Assembly (NCBI RefSeq): GCF_001620365.2
Contig: NZ_LQMT02000007.1
Span: 150,379-206,341, forward strand
DNA: 55,963 nt
From: Amycolatopsis keratiniphila subsp. keratiniphila
GTDB lineage: Bacteria; Actinomycetota; Actinomycetes; Mycobacteriales; Pseudonocardiaceae
Direction of reading: 5' to 3'
This document shows, one piece after another, positions 7,212 to 15,993 of the stretch (position 1 is the first letter of the stretch; each line of letters begins with the position of its first letter). The position numbers and the translations under genes were made by a program. The notes under the pieces were generated by a model, which searched no databases, was not told the DNA's origin, and saw only the letters and a program-made list of their open reading frames with translations.

Positions 7212-9131
7212 TCACACGGTGACGGGCAGCTTCTCGACCCGGATCGCGGCGGCCTTGTACTCGGCCGTGCCCGCGACCGGACAGGTCGCCTCGATGGTGA
7301 TGACGTTGACGTCGATCTCGTCCGGGAAGTGGAAGGTCATGAACGCCAGGCCCGGACGCAGCCCCTCGTCGATCCGGACCGGTGCCTCGATCTCTCCACG
7401 TCGGGACGAGATCCGCACGACCTCGTCCTCGACGACGCCGAGCCGCACCGCGTCCGCCGGGCACAGGTCGAGGGTCTCTCCACGGCGAAGCGGCGAAGGG
7501 AACCCGCCGGACTGGACGCCGGTGTTGTAGGAGTCCAGCCGCCGTCCGGTGGTCAGCCGGATCGGGAAGTCCTCGGTGAGCAGGTCCACCGGCGGGCTGT
7601 GGGCGATCACGGTGAACGGCGCCGGTCGGCCGCGTTTCGCGGGATCCTCTTCCCAGAGCCTGCCGTGCAGGAAGGTCGGTTCGAGCTCGTCCTCCCGGTA
7701 GCAGGGCCACTGGATGCCGCCGAGTTCCTCCAGACGCGCGTAGCTCATCCCGGCGTGCATCGGTGACAACGTCCGGAGTTCGTTCCAGACGTCCTCGCCG
7801 CCCTGGTAGTTCCAGTCGTGACCGAGGCGCCGGGCGAGTTCGCACAGCAACTGGATGTCGTCGCGCGCACCCTCCGGCGGTTCGAGCGCCTTGCGGACCC
7901 GCTGAACCCGGCGTTCGCTGTTGGTGAAGGTCCCGTCGGATTCGCACCACGCGGCCGAGGCGGGCAGCACGACGTCCGCCAGCTGTGCCGTCTTGGTGAG
8001 GAAGATGTCCTGCACCACCAGGTGTTCCACATTGGACAGACGTTTGATCGTGTGCGCACAGTCCGCCTCGGACTGGACCGGGTTCTCCCCGATGATGTAC
8101 ACGCAGGTCAGGTCGCCGCGTTCCATCGCGTCGAGCATCTGCGTGAGGTTGAGTCCCTTGCGCGGTGGGATGTTCGAGCCCCAAGCGGTGTCGAACCTCG
8201 CCCGGACGTCCGCGTCGAGGATGTTCTGGAACCCCGGCATCCGGTCCGGAATGGCGCCCATGTCGCCGCCGCCCTGGACGTTGTTCTGCCCGCGCAACGG
8301 GTTGAGCCCGGCGCCGTACCGGCCGACGTGGCCGGCCAGCAGCGCGAGATTGATCAGGGACAGGACGTTGTCGGTGCCGTTGTGGTGCTCGGTGATCCCG
8401 AGCGTCCACGACAGCTGACCGCGGTCGGCGCGGGCGTAGGTGTGCGCGAGTTCGCGGATCAGCTCGGCCGGGACGCCGGTCGTCTCCTCGGCGGCTTCGA
8501 GCGTCCACGGCTCGACAGAGGCCGCGAACTCGGCGAACCCTTCGGTGGCCCGTTCGACGAAGGCGGTGTTGGCCAGTCCCGAATGGATGATCTCGCGGGC
8601 GATCGCGTGCGCCAGCGGGATGTCCGTGCCGACGTGCAGCTGGAGCTGGCGGTGCGCCCAGCTCGCGGTGCTGGTCCGGCGCGGGTCGATCACGAACAGT
8701 TTCGCCCCGCGATGGACGGCCTTGAGCACGTGCTGGAAGAAGATCGGGTGGGCTTCGCGTGGGTTGCCGCCCCAGACGACGATGACGTCGGCGTCCTCGA
8801 TCTCCTGATACGACGACGTCCCGCCGCCGCTGTCGAACACGCGCGCCAGCCCGGCGACACTCGGCGCGTGGCAGGTCCGGTTGCACGAGTCGACGTTGTT
8901 CGTACCGATCACCGCACGCGTGAACTTCTGTGCGACGTAGTTCATCTCGTTGGTCGCCCTGGCACAGGAGAACATGCCGAAGGCTTCGGGCCCCTTGGTG
9001 TCGAGCGTGCGCCGGAACCCGGCGGCGGCGCGCTCCAGCGCCTCTTCCCAGCTCGCCGGGCGCAGTTCGCCCGAATCGCGGACCAGTGGCCGGGTGAGCC
9101 GGACGTACGGCTCGGTGTTCTTGCGCTTCAT
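7212..9131 (-). CDS. Formate dehydrogenase catalytic chain (bis-MGD), lacking its N-terminal FeS domain
   Basis: A 639-aa molybdopterin oxidoreductase. The active-site motif VDSCNRTCHAPSVAG puts the metal-ligand cysteine at Cys87 followed by His88, which is the Cys version of the SeCys-His pair of FdhF. Molybdopterin segments include VVWGGNPREAHP, VIDPRRTSTAS, GRYGAGLNPLRGQNNVQGGGDMG and a C-terminal MopB-binding beta-barrel domain. The start MKRKNTEPYVRLTRPLVR corresponds to the point just after the Mo-proximal [4Fe-4S] domain of normal FDHs; that domain is on the separate protein at 4546-5469. ATG 9131 follows GGAGGAA. Second gene after the panE-like gene (14-bp gap). Confidence 0.92.
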   Translation of the reverse strand: MKRKNTEPYVRLTRPLVRDSGELRPASWEEALERAAAGFRRTLDTKGPEAFGMFSCARATNEMNYVAQKFTRAVIGTNNVDSCNRTCHAPSVAGLARVFDSGGGTSSYQEIEDADVIVVWGGNPREAHPIFFQHVLKAVHRGAKLFVIDPRRTSTASWAHRQLQLHVGTDIPLAHAIAREIIHSGLANTAFVERATEGFAEFAASVEPWTLEAAEETTGVPAELIRELAHTYARADRGQLSWTLGITEHHNGTDNVLSLINLALLAGHVGRYGAGLNPLRGQNNVQGGGDMGAIPDRMPGFQNILDADVRARFDTAWGSNIPPRKGLNLTQMLDAMERGDLTCVYIIGENPVQSEADCAHTIKRLSNVEHLVVQDIFLTKTAQLADVVLPASAAWCESDGTFTNSERRVQRVRKALEPPEGARDDIQLLCELARRLGHDWNYQGGEDVWNELRTLSPMHAGMSYARLEELGGIQWPCYREDELEPTFLHGRLWEEDPAKRGRPAPFTVIAHSPPVDLLTEDFPIRLTTGRRLDSYNTGVQSGGFPSPLRRGETLDLCPADAVRLGVVEDEVVRISSRRGEIEAPVRIDEGLRPGLAFMTFHFPDEIDVNVITIEATCPVAGTAEYKAAAIRVEKLPVTV

Positions 9132-9145
9132 CGGGTTCCTCCGAT

Positions 9146-10138
9146 TCAGTGCGCTCCGACGGGAACGGCGTTCGCGGTCTGGCCGAGCAGGCCGATCGCG
9201 GCGTGGACGTGGCGCAGTGCGGGGGCGGGCACACCGGTCAGCTCCGCGAGCTCGACGACGGCGCCGATGATCGCGTCGGTCTCCAGCGGCTTGCCCGCCT
9301 CGAGGTCCTGCAGCATCGACGTCTTGTGGTGGCCGACGCGCCAGGCGCCGTTGATGCGCTTCTCGACCGACACCCGCGGGTCGCTCCCCGCGGCACGGGC
9401 GATCGCGAGGGTCTCGTTCATCATCGCGGCGACGAGCTCGCGGGTGTCCGGATGCTCGCACATCTGGACCATGGTCGCCCTGGTCAGCGCGCTGAGCGGG
9501 TTGAAGGCGACGTTACCCATGAGCTTGACCCAGATCTCGTCGCGCAGGTCGAGTTCGACGGGTGCCTTCAGCCCGCCCGCGATCATCGCGTCGGCGAGCG
9601 CCGCGCACCGGGACGTGACGCCGCCTTTCGGCTCTCCCAAAGCGAAGCGGGTCCCTTCGAGGTGCCGGATCACGCCCGGTTCCTCGATCACCGTCGAGCA
9701 GTAGACGACGCAGCCGATCGCGCGGCGCAGTTCGAGGACCTCGCTCACCGCGCCGCCGGGGTCGACCGTCTCGATGCGGCGGTTCTCCAAGGGATGTCCG
9801 GTCAGACCGTGGAAGTACCACCACGGGATCCCGTTCTGCGCGGCCACGATCGCGGTGTCCTTACCCAGCAACGGCGCGATAAGCGGGCCGCAGGAGGCGT
9901 AGGAGTTCGCCTTCAGGCCGAGGAAGACGAAGTCGACAGGTCCGACCTGCGCCGGATCGTCGGTGACGTGGGGACGGACAGTGAAGTTCCCGCGCGGGCT
10001 GAGCACCCGCACGCCGTGCGCGCGCATCGCTTCGCCATGCGCCCGTCTCGCGATGAGGTGGACCTCCGCACCGCCTCGGTGGAGCGCGGCGCCGGCGTAC
10101 GCGCCGATCGCCCCCGCGCCCAGAACAGCGACCTTCAT
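9146..10138 (-). CDS. Ketopantoate reductase (2-dehydropantoate 2-reductase) family protein
   Basis: A 330-aa PanE/ApbA-family protein. It has an N-terminal Rossmann motif VAVLGAGAIGAYAGAAL, the family's GLKANSY segment near 80, NGIPWWYFHG near 105, and a C-terminal helical domain with KLMGNVAFNPLSALTRATM. The known family reaction is NADPH reduction of ketopantoate to pantoate for CoA synthesis, but many paralogs act on other 2-oxo acids. It heads the fdh operon directly behind the GntR motif. It may therefore support the CoA demand of the oxalate pathway or reduce a pathway 2-oxo acid; neither is shown. ATG 10138 begins exactly at the Rossmann strand. Confidence 0.82.
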   Translation of the reverse strand: MKVAVLGAGAIGAYAGAALHRGGAEVHLIARRAHGEAMRAHGVRVLSPRGNFTVRPHVTDDPAQVGPVDFVFLGLKANSYASCGPLIAPLLGKDTAIVAAQNGIPWWYFHGLTGHPLENRRIETVDPGGAVSEVLELRRAIGCVVYCSTVIEEPGVIRHLEGTRFALGEPKGGVTSRCAALADAMIAGGLKAPVELDLRDEIWVKLMGNVAFNPLSALTRATMVQMCEHPDTRELVAAMMNETLAIARAAGSDPRVSVEKRINGAWRVGHHKTSMLQDLEAGKPLETDAIIGAVVELAELTGVPAPALRHVHAAIGLLGQTANAVPVGAH

Positions 10139-10165
10139 GACGTGCCTCCCGCTCAGCCGAAGACC

Positions 10166-10182
10166 AGATTGCATACAGTATC
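10166..10182 (-). promoter_or_regulatory. GntR-type operator at the panE-fdh promoter
   Basis: AGATTGCATACAGTATC contains the near-palindrome CATAC-A-GTATC and matches the copies upstream of the oxc-like gene and the second transporter. It lies 28 bp upstream of the panE-like start. On the minus strand it reads GATACTGTATGCAATCT, so it would overlap a TGCAAT -10-like hexamer. Confidence 0.6.
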
Positions 10183-10213
10183 CTGTAGATGGTCGGCATG
10201 TCACGTCCCTCTT

Positions 10214-10392
10214 GCATTTCGTCCTCTCAATGCGGGCTGTCCCAAGCCGGAACTCGCGTGATTCCAGGCGCATCACGCGTGATTGGGGGCGGAACACTCG
10301 GCCTCGCGCGTGTTCCGCCTCCAATCACGCGAGTTCGGTCTCCAATCACGCGAGTTACGGCCAGGAGACCCCCCATTGAGAGGACGAAATGC
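10214..10392. mobile_element. MITE-like 179-bp element enclosing ACTCGCGTGAT array copy 2
   Basis: Bounded by a 19-bp perfect inverted repeat: GCATTTCGTCCTCTCAATG (10214-10232) and its complement (10374-10392). Inside are direct and inverted ACTCGCGTGATT units around GTGTTCCGCC, as at 4197-4316. It occupies most of the 329-bp gap between the panE-like gene and gntR, between the panE operator and the gntR promoter. No open reading frame is supported within it. Confidence 0.55.
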
Positions 10393-10417
10393 GGACGAAG
10401 CGGTGAATGTCGGGATT

Positions 10418-10441
10418 TTGCATACCAAAACCTGTATCCTG
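10418..10441 (+). promoter_or_regulatory. Spread variant of the GntR motif in the gntR leader
   Basis: TTGCATAC at 10418 and GTATCCTG at 10434 are the same two halves seen joined at the panE site (TTGCATACAGTATCCTG). Here they are separated by about 7 extra bases. The site ends 26 bp before the GTG start of gntR and could serve autoregulation at reduced affinity. Confidence 0.4.
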
Positions 10442-10467
10442 AACCGGACGAGTCATCCGGAGGTCCT

Positions 10468-11196
10468 GTGAGCCAGCCCGTTTCACCCCTGCCCGACCGC
10501 GGCCCTACGGGTCGCCGCACCAAGGGCACGCTCAACCCGGCGACGGCCAAACGCGTCGAGCGGCCCGCTCCCCTGCGCCAGGTCGTGTACGAAGCGCTCG
10601 CGGAGCTGATCATCAACCGGACCCTCGAACCCGGCCAGCACCTGGTCGAGGCGGACCTCGCCGAGTACCTGGGGGTCAGCAGGCAGCCGGTCCGCGAGGC
10701 GTTGCAGCGCCTGCAGAGCGAGGGCTGGGTCGACCTCCGACCCGCGCAGGGCGCCTTCGTGCACATGCCCACCGACGAAGAAGCCGATCAACTGCTCAGC
10801 GTGCGCACCGTGCTGGAGGCGCACTCCGCACGTCTCGCCGCCGACAGGGCCGGCGAAGAAGACGTCGAACGCCTGTGGGAACTGCAGAAGACCGGATTGG
10901 AGGCGTTGGCCGCCGACGACACCGAAGGCCTCGTCGCGGCCAACGCCGCGCTCCACGCGTTCATCACCGAACTGTCCGGCAACGCCGTCCTCGCCGAGAT
11001 GATCGGTATGGTCGACCGCCGCGTCCGCTGGTACTACACCCCGATCGCCCGTCCTCGCAGCCACGACGCCTGGCAGGAACACGAGGACCTGATCAAGGCC
11101 ATCGCCGCCGGTGACCCCGTCGCCGCCGAACGGATCATGAATCAGCACACCGAACGCACCCGGCAGGCCTTCCACGAACGCCCGAAAGAGGCTTAG
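10468..11196 (+). CDS. GntR-family (FadR/FCD) transcriptional regulator of the oxalate/formate cluster
   Basis: A 242-aa regulator. The winged HTH lies at about 35-100 (GQHLVEADLAEYLGVSRQPVREAL, GAFVHM wing). The C-terminal FCD effector domain has its metal-binding histidines in AALHAFI, QEHEDLIKAI and NQHTERT. FCD regulators usually bind a carboxylic-acid effector. The GTG at 10468 is chosen because GGAGG precedes it by 4 bases and the upstream frame runs through a repeat. The gene is central in the cluster, and near-identical palindromes precede three flanking transcription units, so it is the best candidate to control them. Its stop overlaps the transporter's stop by 4 bp on the opposite strand. 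Confidence 0.9.
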   Translation: MSQPVSPLPDRGPTGRRTKGTLNPATAKRVERPAPLRQVVYEALAELIINRTLEPGQHLVEADLAEYLGVSRQPVREALQRLQSEGWVDLRPAQGAFVHMPTDEEADQLLSVRTVLEAHSARLAADRAGEEDVERLWELQKTGLEALAADDTEGLVAANAALHAFITELSGNAVLAEMIGMVDRRVRWYYTPIARPRSHDAWQEHEDLIKAIAAGDPVAAERIMNQHTERTRQAFHERPKEA

Positions 11197-12581
11197 GCCG
11201 GGTTCAGCTCCTGCTCACGCTTCGGCGTCCGCGAACGTGAACGCCCGGGCTGGCGGAGCAGCAGACTGAGCCCTGCCGCGAACAGGCTCGTCCCGCCCGC
11301 GAGGAAGAACGCGCCGCCGTAACCCCAGGCCACCACGACCATCGCGCCGACACCGGAGCCGACCAGGCCCGAGATCAGCTTCGAGCTGTAGACCAGGCCG
11401 TAGTTGCTGGCGTTGTTGTTCTCGCCGTAGAAATCCGCCGTCATCGCCGCGAACAGCGGGAAGATCGCGCCGCCGCCGAAACCGGAGATCATCGAGGCCA
11501 GCAGGAACAGCGGCATGCTGCCGATCGAGCCGGACAGGTACACCGCGACCTGCGCGAGGCCGAGCACCACGCAGACCATGAACAGGGTCTGGCGCCGCCC
11601 GTAACGGTCGGAGATCCAGCCGATCACACCGCGGCCGGTGCCGTTGATGATCGCCTTCAGGCTCATCGCGAGCGCGACGATGCCGCCCGCGAAACCCATC
11701 TCGTTGCCGAACGGGACCTGCATCGCGATGCCGAAGATGTTCACCCCGGCCGTGCACAGCAGGCAGAACCACATCAGCGGCAGCATCCCGGTCCTGAGCG
11801 CCTCCTTCGGCGTGTACTGCTTCACCGCCGGCGGATTCTTCTGCAGCGACCGGCGGACCCGGGGATCGTCGGACACCTTCAGCGGATCGACGTGCGCGGG
11901 CCACCAGTTCTTCGGCGGGTCCTGGAAGTAGAAGCCGCTCACCGCGACCACCGCCGCCAGGAAGAGGCCGACGACGAGCAGGACGCCCGAAAAGTTGGAA
12001 AGGTCCATATAGGACGTGAAGAGGAAGATGAACGGCACCGAACCGTAGGCGAAGCCGCCGTTGACGAAGCCGGTTTTGCCGCCCCGGCGCTCCGGGTACC
12101 ACTTCCCCACCATGTTGACGCAGGTCGCGTACACCAGCCCGGCCCCGCCACCGCCGAAGAAACCGAAGCCCAGGTACGCCCAGATCTCGCTGGGCGCGTA
12201 GGCGAGCGAAAGGTACGCGAGCAGGGTGCCCACCGCACCCAGCAGCATCGCCGCCTTGGCGGGCAGGGTCCCGTTCTCTCGCATCTTCCCCGCCGGGAAG
12301 GCGACGATCGCCTGGAAGAACACCCAGACCCCGAGCAGCCAGAAGATGGTGGCGCCGTGCCAGCCGTGTGCGGCCGACAGCGTCTCCTCCGCCGACGTGA
12401 ACGCGTATTCCGACGAACTGATGGCCATCATGGCGATCCACGGCAGGATCACCATCGTCCATCGTGGACGGCCCATGATGTCGCGATCGGTTTCGCCGAC
12501 ACGATAGATCCGGCCGTTCGAATCGATTACTTCCTTGTACGCTCCGGGTGGTTGAGCCGCGGTCGATGACGTCATTGTCAT
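11193..12581 (-). CDS. OFA-family MFS transporter (oxalate/formate antiporter-like)
   Basis: A 462-aa integral membrane protein with about 12 hydrophobic segments. The N-terminal cytosolic stretch YKEVIDSNGRIYRVGETDRDIMGRPR is typical of actinobacterial OFA carriers. It also has GAGLVYATCVNMVGKWYPERRG after TM4 and GWISDRYGRR in the second half. OxlT of Oxalobacter exchanges oxalate for formate, and this context supports oxalate and/or formate. Fourth gene of the oxc-frc-ligase-transporter operon (27-bp gap), convergent with gntR. Confidence 0.85.
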   Translation of the reverse strand: MTMTSSTAAQPPGAYKEVIDSNGRIYRVGETDRDIMGRPRWTMVILPWIAMMAISSSEYAFTSAEETLSAAHGWHGATIFWLLGVWVFFQAIVAFPAGKMRENGTLPAKAAMLLGAVGTLLAYLSLAYAPSEIWAYLGFGFFGGGGAGLVYATCVNMVGKWYPERRGGKTGFVNGGFAYGSVPFIFLFTSYMDLSNFSGVLLVVGLFLAAVVAVSGFYFQDPPKNWWPAHVDPLKVSDDPRVRRSLQKNPPAVKQYTPKEALRTGMLPLMWFCLLCTAGVNIFGIAMQVPFGNEMGFAGGIVALAMSLKAIINGTGRGVIGWISDRYGRRQTLFMVCVVLGLAQVAVYLSGSIGSMPLFLLASMISGFGGGAIFPLFAAMTADFYGENNNASNYGLVYSSKLISGLVGSGVGAMVVVAWGYGGAFFLAGGTSLFAAGLSLLLRQPGRSRSRTPKREQELNPA

Positions 12582-12608
12582 TCTCCTTGGTCGGTTTGGG
12601 TCCGGAAA

Positions 12609-14738
12609 TCAGCCGAGCAGTCCCGCGGAACGTGCCCAGCGATACTTCGCACCGAGCACGGCCACCGGTTTCTCCGTCGTGTAGGGATAGGCGACGACAC
12701 CGTGCTCGTACAGAAAACTGCTGGCCTGTTCGACCTCGACATCGCCTGCCAGCGAGGCGACGACGGGCTTGTGTATCCCCTTCGCCCGATATTCGGAAAC
12801 GACCTCCGAAACCAGTTCCGCGAAGATCATCGGCGGAGTGACGATAGTATGCCAATAGCCGAGGATCAAGGCATGGATTCGCTCGTCCGCCAAACCGAGC
12901 GCGATCGTGTTCCGGTAGGTGGCAGGTGGTTCGCCGCCGGTTATATCCACCGGGTTGCCCGCGGCACCGAACGGCGGAATGAATTCCCGGAAGGACGCGT
13001 CGAGATCGGCCGGGATCTCCATGAGATTCAGCCCGTTGTCCACACAGGCATCCGAGAGCAGGACACCGGAGCCGCCCGCGCCGGTGATGATCACGACGTT
13101 CTCGCCCTTCGGCGTCGGCAGCAACGGGATGCCTCGCGCGTATTCGAGAAGATCGTTGAGGCCGGGTGCCCTGATGACCCCGCTCTGGCGCAGGATGTCG
13201 TCGTAGACCTTGTCGTCGCCCGCCAGCGCGCCGGTGTGCGAACTCGCCGCTTTCGCCCCTTGGGAGGTGCGGCCCGCTTTGAGGACGACGACCGGTTTCC
13301 GCACCGAAACCCGTTTCGCCGTTTCCGCGAACGATCGCCCGTCTTTCAGATCTTCGAGATGCATGGCGATCAGGTCGGTGTTTTCATCGTGTTCGAAGAA
13401 GGTGAGCAGATCGTCCTCGTCGATATCGGCCTTGTTGCCGACTCCGACGATCGACGAGACACCCATTTTCGCCGACCGGCTGAAACCGAGGATGGCCATC
13501 CCGATGCCGCCACTCTGCGACGAGAGCGCGACACCGCCCTTGACGTCGTACGGCGTGCAGAACGTCGCCGAAAGATTCTCGGGCGTGTAGTAGTAGCCGT
13601 AGATGTTGGGGCCGAGGATCCGGACGCCGTGCTCCCGCGCGATCGCGACGACCTGGTCCTGGAGTTCGATGTTGCCGGTCTCGCCGAAGCCGGACGGGAT
13701 CAGGATCGCCCCGGCCACCCCTTTCCGGCCTGCCTCCGCCAGCGCGGCGGGGACGAATTTGGCCGGGATGGCGAACACGGCGACGTCGACATCGCCCGGA
13801 ACGTCGGAAATGCTCGGATAGGCCTTGCGGTCGAGGATCTCGGCGGCCTTGGGGTTGATGGGATGGATCTCCCCCGCGAACCCGCCGTTGACGAGGTTCT
13901 TCATCACCGAGTTGCCGATCTTGCCCGCCTCGGCGGACGCGCCGATCACCGCGATCGAAGCCGGTTTCATGATCCGGGTCATCGACGCCAGGATCTCCTC
14001 CTGGGAGAACCGCACGGGCTCTCGCGCCGCTTCGGGATCCACCAGGATCCGGACGTCCACCGCGGTGGCGCCGTCGGGAGTGGCCAGCACCGGGTTGAGG
14101 TCGACCTCGGCCAGCTGCGGGAAGTCGGTGACCAAGGTGCCGACGCGTGTGAGCACGTCGGCCAGCGCGTCCCGGCTCACCGGCTCCGCGCCCCGGACGC
14201 CACGCAGGATCTCCGCGGCCGCGATGCCGTCGATCATCGAGAACGCCTCGTCCCGGTCGAGCGGGGCCAGCCGGAACGTGACGTCCTTGAGTACCTCGAC
14301 CAGCACCCCGCCGAGGCCGAAGGCGACGATCTTGCCGAAGGTGGCGTCGGTGGTGGCGCCGATGATCACCTCCTGCCCGCTGCTGAGCATCCGTTGCACC
14401 TGCACGCCGGTGATCTCGGCGTCGGCGTCGTAGGCCTCGGCGTTGGCGACGACGGCCCGGAAGCCGTCCGCCACCTCGTCGGCGGTCGCGAGGCCGACGA
14501 GCACCCCGCCGGCCTCCGTCTTGTGCAGGATGTCCGGCGAGACGATCTTCAGCACCACCGGGAGGCCGATCTCCTCCGCCTGTGCGACGGCCTCCTCCGC
14601 GGTGGTGGCCAGCCGTTCCGCCGGGGTCGGGATCCCGTAGGCCTCGCACACCTGACGGCCTTCCGGCGCGGTGAGCGACGTCCGCCCCTCGGCGGCGACC
14701 TTCTCGAGGATCTTCTCGACGATCTCTTTGTCTGCCAT
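12609..14738 (-). CDS. ADP-forming acyl-CoA synthetase (acetate-CoA ligase family), possible oxalate-CoA ligase
   Basis: A 709-aa NDP-forming CoA ligase. Residues 1-235 form an ATP-grasp domain (GLPVVLKIVSPDILHKTEAGGV, EVDLNPVLA). Residues 255-390 form a CoA-binding Rossmann domain (SIAVIGASAEAGKIGNSV). The remainder is succinyl-CoA-ligase-like, with the phosphohistidine motif SSHTGALAG (His501). The domain order is beta then alpha, the reverse of PatZ-like enzymes. The family makes acyl-CoA from acid + ATP + CoA. It lies between frc and the transporter (9-bp gap from frc), which suggests direct activation of oxalate or recovery of formate or acetate CoA esters. This substrate is inferred only. 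Confidence 0.85.
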   Translation of the reverse strand: MADKEIVEKILEKVAAEGRTSLTAPEGRQVCEAYGIPTPAERLATTAEEAVAQAEEIGLPVVLKIVSPDILHKTEAGGVLVGLATADEVADGFRAVVANAEAYDADAEITGVQVQRMLSSGQEVIIGATTDATFGKIVAFGLGGVLVEVLKDVTFRLAPLDRDEAFSMIDGIAAAEILRGVRGAEPVSRDALADVLTRVGTLVTDFPQLAEVDLNPVLATPDGATAVDVRILVDPEAAREPVRFSQEEILASMTRIMKPASIAVIGASAEAGKIGNSVMKNLVNGGFAGEIHPINPKAAEILDRKAYPSISDVPGDVDVAVFAIPAKFVPAALAEAGRKGVAGAILIPSGFGETGNIELQDQVVAIAREHGVRILGPNIYGYYYTPENLSATFCTPYDVKGGVALSSQSGGIGMAILGFSRSAKMGVSSIVGVGNKADIDEDDLLTFFEHDENTDLIAMHLEDLKDGRSFAETAKRVSVRKPVVVLKAGRTSQGAKAASSHTGALAGDDKVYDDILRQSGVIRAPGLNDLLEYARGIPLLPTPKGENVVIITGAGGSGVLLSDACVDNGLNLMEIPADLDASFREFIPPFGAAGNPVDITGGEPPATYRNTIALGLADERIHALILGYWHTIVTPPMIFAELVSEVVSEYRAKGIHKPVVASLAGDVEVEQASSFLYEHGVVAYPYTTEKPVAVLGAKYRWARSAGLLG

Positions 14739-14747
14739 GAGCCCTCC

Positions 14748-15977
14748 TCAGATCACGCCGGCCGCGCGCAGCCGGTCCAGGTCGTCCGCGCCGTAACCGA
14801 GTTCGCCGAAGACCTCGGCGTTGTGTTCGCCGAGCAACGGCGAGCGTTCGACCTCGACCGGCGAATCCGACAGCTTCAGCGGGCAGCCCACGGTCTTGAA
14901 GGCACCGCGTTCGGGATGGTCGACCTCGACGACCGAGCCGAGCTCGGCCAACGTGGCGTCCTCGGCGAGTTCCTTGGTGGACAGGATCGGGCCGCAGGGG
15001 ATGTTGTGGGCGTTGAGCGCCTCCATCACCTCCCATTTGGTGTGCTTCTCGGTCCACTCCTCGATCATCCCGAAGGCCTTGTCCAATTTGGACAGCCGAG
15101 CTTCCGGGGTGGCCCAGTCCGGATCCTCGGCCAGTTCGGGTTTGCCGATCAGGCGGGTGATCGGCTGCCAGCCGACCGGCTGGATGATCACGTAGATGTA
15201 GTCGTTCGGTCCGCCCGGCGCGCATTTCACCGCCCAGCCCGGCTGACCGCCGCCGGACGCGTTGCCCGAACGCGGGACCTCGTCACCGAAGACGTCGTTC
15301 GGGTACTCGTCGAGCGGGCCGTGCGCCAGCCGTTGCTGGTCACGGAGCTTGACGCGGCAGAGGTTCAGCACGGCGTCCTGCATCGCGACCTGGACCCGCT
15401 GCCCGCGGCCGGTGTTCGTCCGCTGGTAGAGCGCGGCCAGGATCGCGGCGACCAGGTGGATACCCGTCCCCGAGTCCCCGATCTGCGCGCCGGTCGCGGT
15501 CGGCGGGCCGTCCTCGAAGCCGGTGGTGCTCATCGCGCCGCCCATCGCCTGCGCGATGACCTCGTAGGCCTTGAAGTCCGCGTACCGGCCGGGTCCGAAA
15601 CCCTTGATCGAGGCGTAGATCAGTCTCGGGTTCAGCTCCGCCAGCCGCTCCCAGGGGTAGCCGAACCGGTCGACCACGCCGGGCCCGAAGTTCTCCACCA
15701 GGACGTCCACACTGGACACGAGCTGGTCGAAGACCTGCTTTCCCTGCTCGCTCTTCATGTTCAGGGTGATGCTGCGTTTGTTGGCGTTCAGCATCGTGAA
15801 GTAGAGGCTGTCCACCCCCGGCAGGTCCCGGAGCTGGCCGCGGGTGATGTCGCCGCGGCCGGGGGTCTCCAGCTTGATCACGTCCGCGCCGAGCCAGGCC
15901 AGGATCTGCGTGGACGAAGGTCCTGATTGGACATGCGTCATGTCGAGGACGCGGACGCCGTCGAGTGCCTTTCCCAT
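14748..15977 (-). CDS. frc: Formyl-CoA:oxalate CoA-transferase
   Basis: A 409-aa class III CoA-transferase, predicted to move CoA from formyl-CoA to oxalate, giving oxalyl-CoA and formate. Frc-specific features are [14 protein letters not shown] near 60, the catalytic aspartate in [11 protein letters not shown] near 170, [18 protein letters not shown] near 200 and the glycine loop [12 protein letters not shown] near 245. Many other class III transferases lack these blocks, so the substrate call is good. Second gene of the operon, 16 bp behind the oxc-like gene, with a 9-bp gap to the ligase. Confidence 0.93.
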   Translation of the reverse strand: MGKALDGVRVLDMTHVQSGPSSTQILAWLGADVIKLETPGRGDITRGQLRDLPGVDSLYFTMLNANKRSITLNMKSEQGKQVFDQLVSSVDVLVENFGPGVVDRFGYPWERLAELNPRLIYASIKGFGPGRYADFKAYEVIAQAMGGAMSTTGFEDGPPTATGAQIGDSGTGIHLVAAILAALYQRTNTGRGQRVQVAMQDAVLNLCRVKLRDQQRLAHGPLDEYPNDVFGDEVPRSGNASGGGQPGWAVKCAPGGPNDYIYVIIQPVGWQPITRLIGKPELAEDPDWATPEARLSKLDKAFGMIEEWTEKHTKWEVMEALNAHNIPCGPILSTKELAEDATLAELGSVVEVDHPERGAFKTVGCPLKLSDSPVEVERSPLLGEHNAEVFGELGYGADDLDRLRAAGVI

Positions 15978-15993
15978 CGGTGATCCCTCCCGG

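Noticed and set aside
5634..7766. 710-codon plus-strand frame opposite the FDH diaphorase
   Set aside because: Same antisense effect. The minus strand encodes intact NuoE/NuoF motifs and the plus frame has no domain or ribosome site.
12702..15926. Very long plus-strand open frame (over 1000 codons) opposite the ligase and frc genes
   Set aside because: It is the antisense shadow of high-GC genes: composition is Arg/Asp/Gly/His-rich, no motif is recognisable, and both genes on the other strand have clear family signatures.
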